A DNA stretch of 64,000 nt, taken from the NCBI GenBank assembly GCA_015061905.1, contig SUVQ01000001.1, positions 124,001-188,000 on the forward strand. The letters run 5' to 3'. Below the pieces are notes generated by a model. The model was given only the letters and a program-made list of their open reading frames with translations, had not been told where the DNA came from and ran no database searches. Positions 61,233-64,000 of the stretch are shown here, in pieces. Both the position numbers and the translations under genes were made by a program. Source of the DNA: Verrucomicrobiota bacterium. GTDB lineage: Bacteria > Verrucomicrobiota > Verrucomicrobiia > Opitutales > UBA953. The first letter of the stretch is position 1; each line of letters opens with the position of its first letter.

Positions 61233-62126
61233 TTATTTCCTGCGGGAACGCCGTTTTTTCAGTTCCTCGTCCGCGTATTTTATGAAACGATCGCCCGCTT
61301 CCTCCATGCCGCTGATTTTCGGAATTTTCCGCGCCGCGACCTTTGCTTTGTTGTATTCCTCCAAGTGCAGATACATCCACGAAAGCCGGAAATAAAGCCG
61401 CGCCTGCGCGACCGGTCTTTTCGCATAATACTTCGGAATAAATCGCTCCGACTGCCAACACGCATACGGATAAAATTTTTTCCCGCTGAGACGCGCCTCC
61501 CGAATGTGCCATTCAAAACTCCGCGCAAAATATTCCGCCGCCTTTTCATCTTTTTCCACCAGTTCCGTCCCGAAATACGGCGTCAGCCAACCGGCTTCGA
61601 GTAAGAGGCGAAGTGCGTCGCGTTCCTGCAGTTGCCACTCGGGAACTTTTCCGTTCTTCCGCTCAAAGCCCGGTTTTTCGTAAGGCGGCGGGGACGAATA
61701 AGCGACCACGGAAATGATTTCACTCAGCGCAATCAGTGCTCCGCGTTGTCGCTCAATGCGCTTGTGCTTTTGATTGCGCTCAACGAAATCCAACGCTTGT
61801 AAAATCGCATAAAACTGAGCACCGCGCGTCAGTTTAGAATGCTTCTCCATGTAGTAATAAACCTGCCAATACCCGCGCGGGTCGTATTTGAGCGGAACCG
61901 CAGAACCTTGGTTTTGATTTTGCTCCAAAAACGCGCGCACTTTTTCCCGCGCGCGTTGAGGGTTATACGGCGGCTTCGAAACATATTCGTCCAAAAATTC
62001 CTCCAGCTCTCCCCGGAAAAACGTTCCCGCTTCAAGCGGAAGGCAGAAGCCTAAAAAAGCAATGCAACACGCACAAAATAATTTCGAGACACAAAACACA
62101 ACCGCAAAAGTAGTGTTTGAAAACAT
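61233..62126 (-). CDS. Exported helical protein, unknown
   Basis: A 297-residue protein with a hydrophobic N-terminus (about residues 8-33) consistent with a signal peptide, then a largely helical, Arg/Lys/Tyr-rich body. The C-terminal third (ARLYFRLSWMYLHLEEYNKAK) reads like a TPR-type helix pair. It is the first gene of the run leading to the amidase-like protein and its candidate immunity genes. No enzymatic motif is seen. The start is close behind the queA terminator, which leaves little room for a promoter, so the true start may lie further in. Confidence 0.6.
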   Translation of the reverse strand: MFSNTTFAVVFCVSKLFCACCIAFLGFCLPLEAGTFFRGELEEFLDEYVSKPPYNPQRAREKVRAFLEQNQNQGSAVPLKYDPRGYWQVYYYMEKHSKLTRGAQFYAILQALDFVERNQKHKRIERQRGALIALSEIISVVAYSSPPPYEKPGFERKNGKVPEWQLQERDALRLLLEAGWLTPYFGTELVEKDEKAAEYFARSFEWHIREARLSGKKFYPYACWQSERFIPKYYAKRPVAQARLYFRLSWMYLHLEEYNKAKVAARKIPKISGMEEAGDRFIKYADEELKKRRSRRK

Positions 62127-62136
62127 CCCGTCAAAT

Positions 62137-62190
62137 AAAAAAAACGTTCCCGCGCGGCGAAAGCCGTTTTTAGCGGGAACGTTTTTTTTT
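62137..62190 (-). terminator. queA: queA terminator built from two iterated words
   Basis: AACGTTCCCGC (62143-62153) and GCGGGAACGTT (62173-62183) form the stem, extended by an A run on one side and a T run on the other, with a small CGGC/GCCG inner arm. It lies directly after the queA stop. Confidence 0.88.
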
Positions 62191-62198
62191 CAAAAAAT

Positions 62199-63302
62199 TT
62201 ACAGAATCAGCATGGCGTCGCCGTAGCTATAAAAGCGGTAGCGTTCCCGCACGGCTTCAGCGTAAAGTTCTTTGAGCCACGCGATTCCTGCGGTTGAATC
62301 CGGCGTAAGAAACGACGAAACCAGACACATCAGCGTCGATTTCGGCAGGTGGAAATTCGTAATCATCATCTCTGCCGACAAAATTTTCGACGGCGGATAA
62401 ATGTAAATTCCGGCAGTTGCGGCAACACTTCCCGACGGCGGAATCAGCGGGTCGCCCGCCGCCCGGCGACGCGTAAAATCCTCCATCGCGCGCAAGCTGG
62501 TTGTGCCGACGGCGAGCCGCGGCGCGGCAAGATCTTCCCGCTCCAGTTCGCAACGCGTTCCCGCCGGAATCGTGTAAAATTCCTTGTGAATGGAATGCCC
62601 TTCAATCGTCGCTGATTTTATGGGTTGAAATGTGCCGAGCCCGACATGGAGCGTCAGGTCAAACATCCGCATTCCTTTTTCCTGCAATTTTTTCAAAAGC
62701 GCGTCCGAGAAATGTAAGCCGGCGGTCGGCGCGGCGGCGGCTACGGGTTCTTCGCGGCGCGCGTAAACCGTCTGATAACGTTCTTTGTCCAGCGCGGAAA
62801 AATCCTGTCCCTGCGGGCGGGAGCGCTCGATGTAAGGCGGAAGCGGGAGTTTTCCGATTTCGGCGGCAACGTCGAGCACACTTTTCCCGCCGGGCATTTC
62901 AAATTCGACAAGATATTCGCCGCCGCCCTCTTCGCAAATTTCCTTGTCAATAACGCGTGCCCGATAAACGCCGGGAACACCGAAAGTTCCCGATGCGGCT
63001 TTCTTTCCCGGCTTGAGCAGGCACCACCAGCGCGTAGGAATTTCGCCCGGACGCAAAAGCAGGCATTCGACTTTTCCGCCCGTTTCGCGCGTTCCCGCAA
63101 GGCGTGCCTGCAAAACGGCGGCATCGTTTCGGAAAAGCCGCGTTCCCGCAGGAATCAGATTCGGCAAATCCGCAAAAATATGATGAGAAAACGTTCCCGT
63201 GCGGAGATTTACAACGAGGAGTCTTGATTCTTCGCGCCGCGCCGCCGGTGTCTGCGCAATGAGCTCCGGCGGAAGCTCGTAATTGAAAAGTTCAACGTCC
63301 AT
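62199..63302 (-). CDS. queA: S-adenosylmethionine:tRNA ribosyltransferase-isomerase
   Basis: Transfers the ribosyl part of SAM to preQ1-modified tRNA to make epoxyqueuosine. The 367-residue protein has the family start FNYELPPELIAQTPAARREESRLLV, the GKLPLPPYI motif, AAPTAGLHFS and LTLHVGLGTFQPI, the GTTSLRAME stretch and the C-terminal LITNFHLP-type motif (here MITNFHLPKSTLMCLVSSF). It is six bases from the ftsZ stop, so the two are probably co-transcribed. Confidence 0.96.
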   Translation of the reverse strand: MDVELFNYELPPELIAQTPAARREESRLLVVNLRTGTFSHHIFADLPNLIPAGTRLFRNDAAVLQARLAGTRETGGKVECLLLRPGEIPTRWWCLLKPGKKAASGTFGVPGVYRARVIDKEICEEGGGEYLVEFEMPGGKSVLDVAAEIGKLPLPPYIERSRPQGQDFSALDKERYQTVYARREEPVAAAAPTAGLHFSDALLKKLQEKGMRMFDLTLHVGLGTFQPIKSATIEGHSIHKEFYTIPAGTRCELEREDLAAPRLAVGTTSLRAMEDFTRRRAAGDPLIPPSGSVAATAGIYIYPPSKILSAEMMITNFHLPKSTLMCLVSSFLTPDSTAGIAWLKELYAEAVRERYRFYSYGDAMLIL

Positions 63303-63308
63303 GGCGCA

Positions 63309-64000
63309 TTAGTTTTTACGCAAACTCCCGAATTCTTTTTTCTTTTTTGCGAGCGTTTTATCGAGATTGATTTGCTTGCGGATATACGTCGGCGTATCCA
63401 AATCTTTTCCTTCAAAAAGGCGACTGCGCGTGTCCGCAAATCCGCCGCGGCGGTCATCGAGCCCGAGCCCGGGTTCTTCACGATCAAAATCGTTCCCGTC
63501 CGCATCGTCCGAATTTAGCACGAGCACGCCTCCGGGCATGGCGTCCGAAGCCTCTTTTTTCGGTTTTTTGCGGACAACGCGTGAAGCTTCGCGAATCCCC
63601 GCCGCGCCGAAAACGCAAATTTCCAGGCGATCGCCGAGTGCCGGATTCACGGCATAGCTCGGAAGCGTCCGCAAATCGCCGCCGAAGCGGTTTTTCACGC
63701 GTTGCGCCGTTTCGCTGACAAAGGCGAGTTGAGGCTCCATGCCCGTTTCGATGTGAATCGCCAAGGTCTCCGCCGTTCCCGCCACGGAGGTTCGCGTTTT
63801 TAAAAGCGGGCAACGGAAAAGCTCCGTCAACGCGTCTTCCTGCGCGTTCCCGCCGCTTCCGAAGCCTACGGAAAACAGCGTGCGCGTTCCCACCGCCGGA
63901 AAAAGATTGCGAAACGCCGCCAAGTCCACGCGCATGCGCCCGGTCGTATTCAAAAGCATTCGGCAACAGGAAGAAACGCCGCTTTCAATCCAGCGATCCG
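63309..64000 (-). CDS. ftsZ: Cell division protein FtsZ, C-terminal part
   Basis: The gene enters from the right edge; only about the last 230 codons are present and the nucleotide-binding half is outside the window. Recognisable are the strand RMRVDLAAFRNLF (equivalent of INVDFADVKTV), SVGFGSGGNAQEDALTELFRCPLL (equivalent of GxGxASGxNRAxxA..A..SPLL), the GDRLEICVFGA strand and the C-terminal peptide LDTPTYIRKQ, which in FtsZ binds FtsA and other partners. A charged, poorly conserved linker (about 63380-63560) precedes that peptide. Divergence of the middle motif is notable; a distant FtsZ paralogue is possible. Confidence 0.78.
   Translation of the reverse strand, partial: DRWIESGVSSCCRMLLNTTGRMRVDLAAFRNLFPAVGTRTLFSVGFGSGGNAQEDALTELFRCPLLKTRTSVAGTAETLAIHIETGMEPQLAFVSETAQRVKNRFGGDLRTLPSYAVNPALGDRLEICVFGAAGIREASRVVRKKPKKEASDAMPGGVLVLNSDDADGNDFDREEPGLGLDDRRGGFADTRSRLFEGKDLDTPTYIRKQINLDKTLAKKKKEFGSLRKN

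Overview
The window looks like the chromosome of a moderately GC-rich Gram-negative bacterium, most likely a verrucomicrobial (Opitutia-type) lineage. This is inferred from family-level traits: three secreted proteins with PEP-CTERM sorting tails, an EF-Tu with the unusual switch I seen in planctomycete/verrucomicrobial relatives, YidC with a large periplasmic domain, an MsbA-type exporter, and a Rho with a long low-complexity N-terminus. No rRNA, CRISPR array, integrase or transposase was seen.

Layout. 1-3.3 kb: end of an acidic protein, an SDR oxidoreductase overlapping dihydroorotase (pyrC), and divergent aroE. 3.4-7.1 kb: a McrBC-type restriction island whose mcrB is split by a one-base homopolymer frameshift. 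7.2-24 kb: sugar-nucleotide and phosphohexomutase genes, O-acetylhomoserine sulfhydrylase, a PP2C phosphatase with an MsbA-like ABC exporter, hisBH, galM, hemC, two PEP-CTERM proteins and a DUF1015 protein. 24.3-37.3 kb: the classic transcription/translation cluster on the minus strand, tRNA-Thr - tuf - tRNA-Trp - secE - nusG - rplK - rplA - rplJ - rplL - rpoB - rpoC. 37.5-42 kb: rho, coaE, prfB. 42.3-51.5 kb (plus strand): PEP-CTERM protein, yebC, Nudix, exbD, a lipoprotein, an AsmA-like protein, hpt, a tRNA methylase candidate, and a two-gene ABC importer whose binding protein and permease are fused. 51.5-52.3 kb: tandem ~365-bp non-coding repeats. 52.3-57.9 kb (minus): RlmI-like methyltransferase, SUI1, obgE, yidC, a TrkA-like protein. 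58-62 kb (minus): an exported amidase-like protein with two paralogous exported partner proteins and an orphan amidase tail, arranged like a toxin/immunity array. 62.2-64 kb: queA and the 3' part of ftsZ.

The strongest genome-scale signal is a short asymmetric word, consensus RCGGGAACGC (core CGGGAACG), repeated on both strands at several copies per kb in most genes and spacers. It often forms close inverted pairs that serve as terminator stems, as DNA uptake sequences do in Neisseria and Pasteurellaceae. It is nearly absent from the McrBC island and absent from the immunity-like genes and amidase C-terminus, which marks those as probable recent acquisitions. It matches no uptake, Chi, KOPS or HIP1 word that I know.

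All reads are by eye. Domain calls rest on remembered family motifs; no database search was run.
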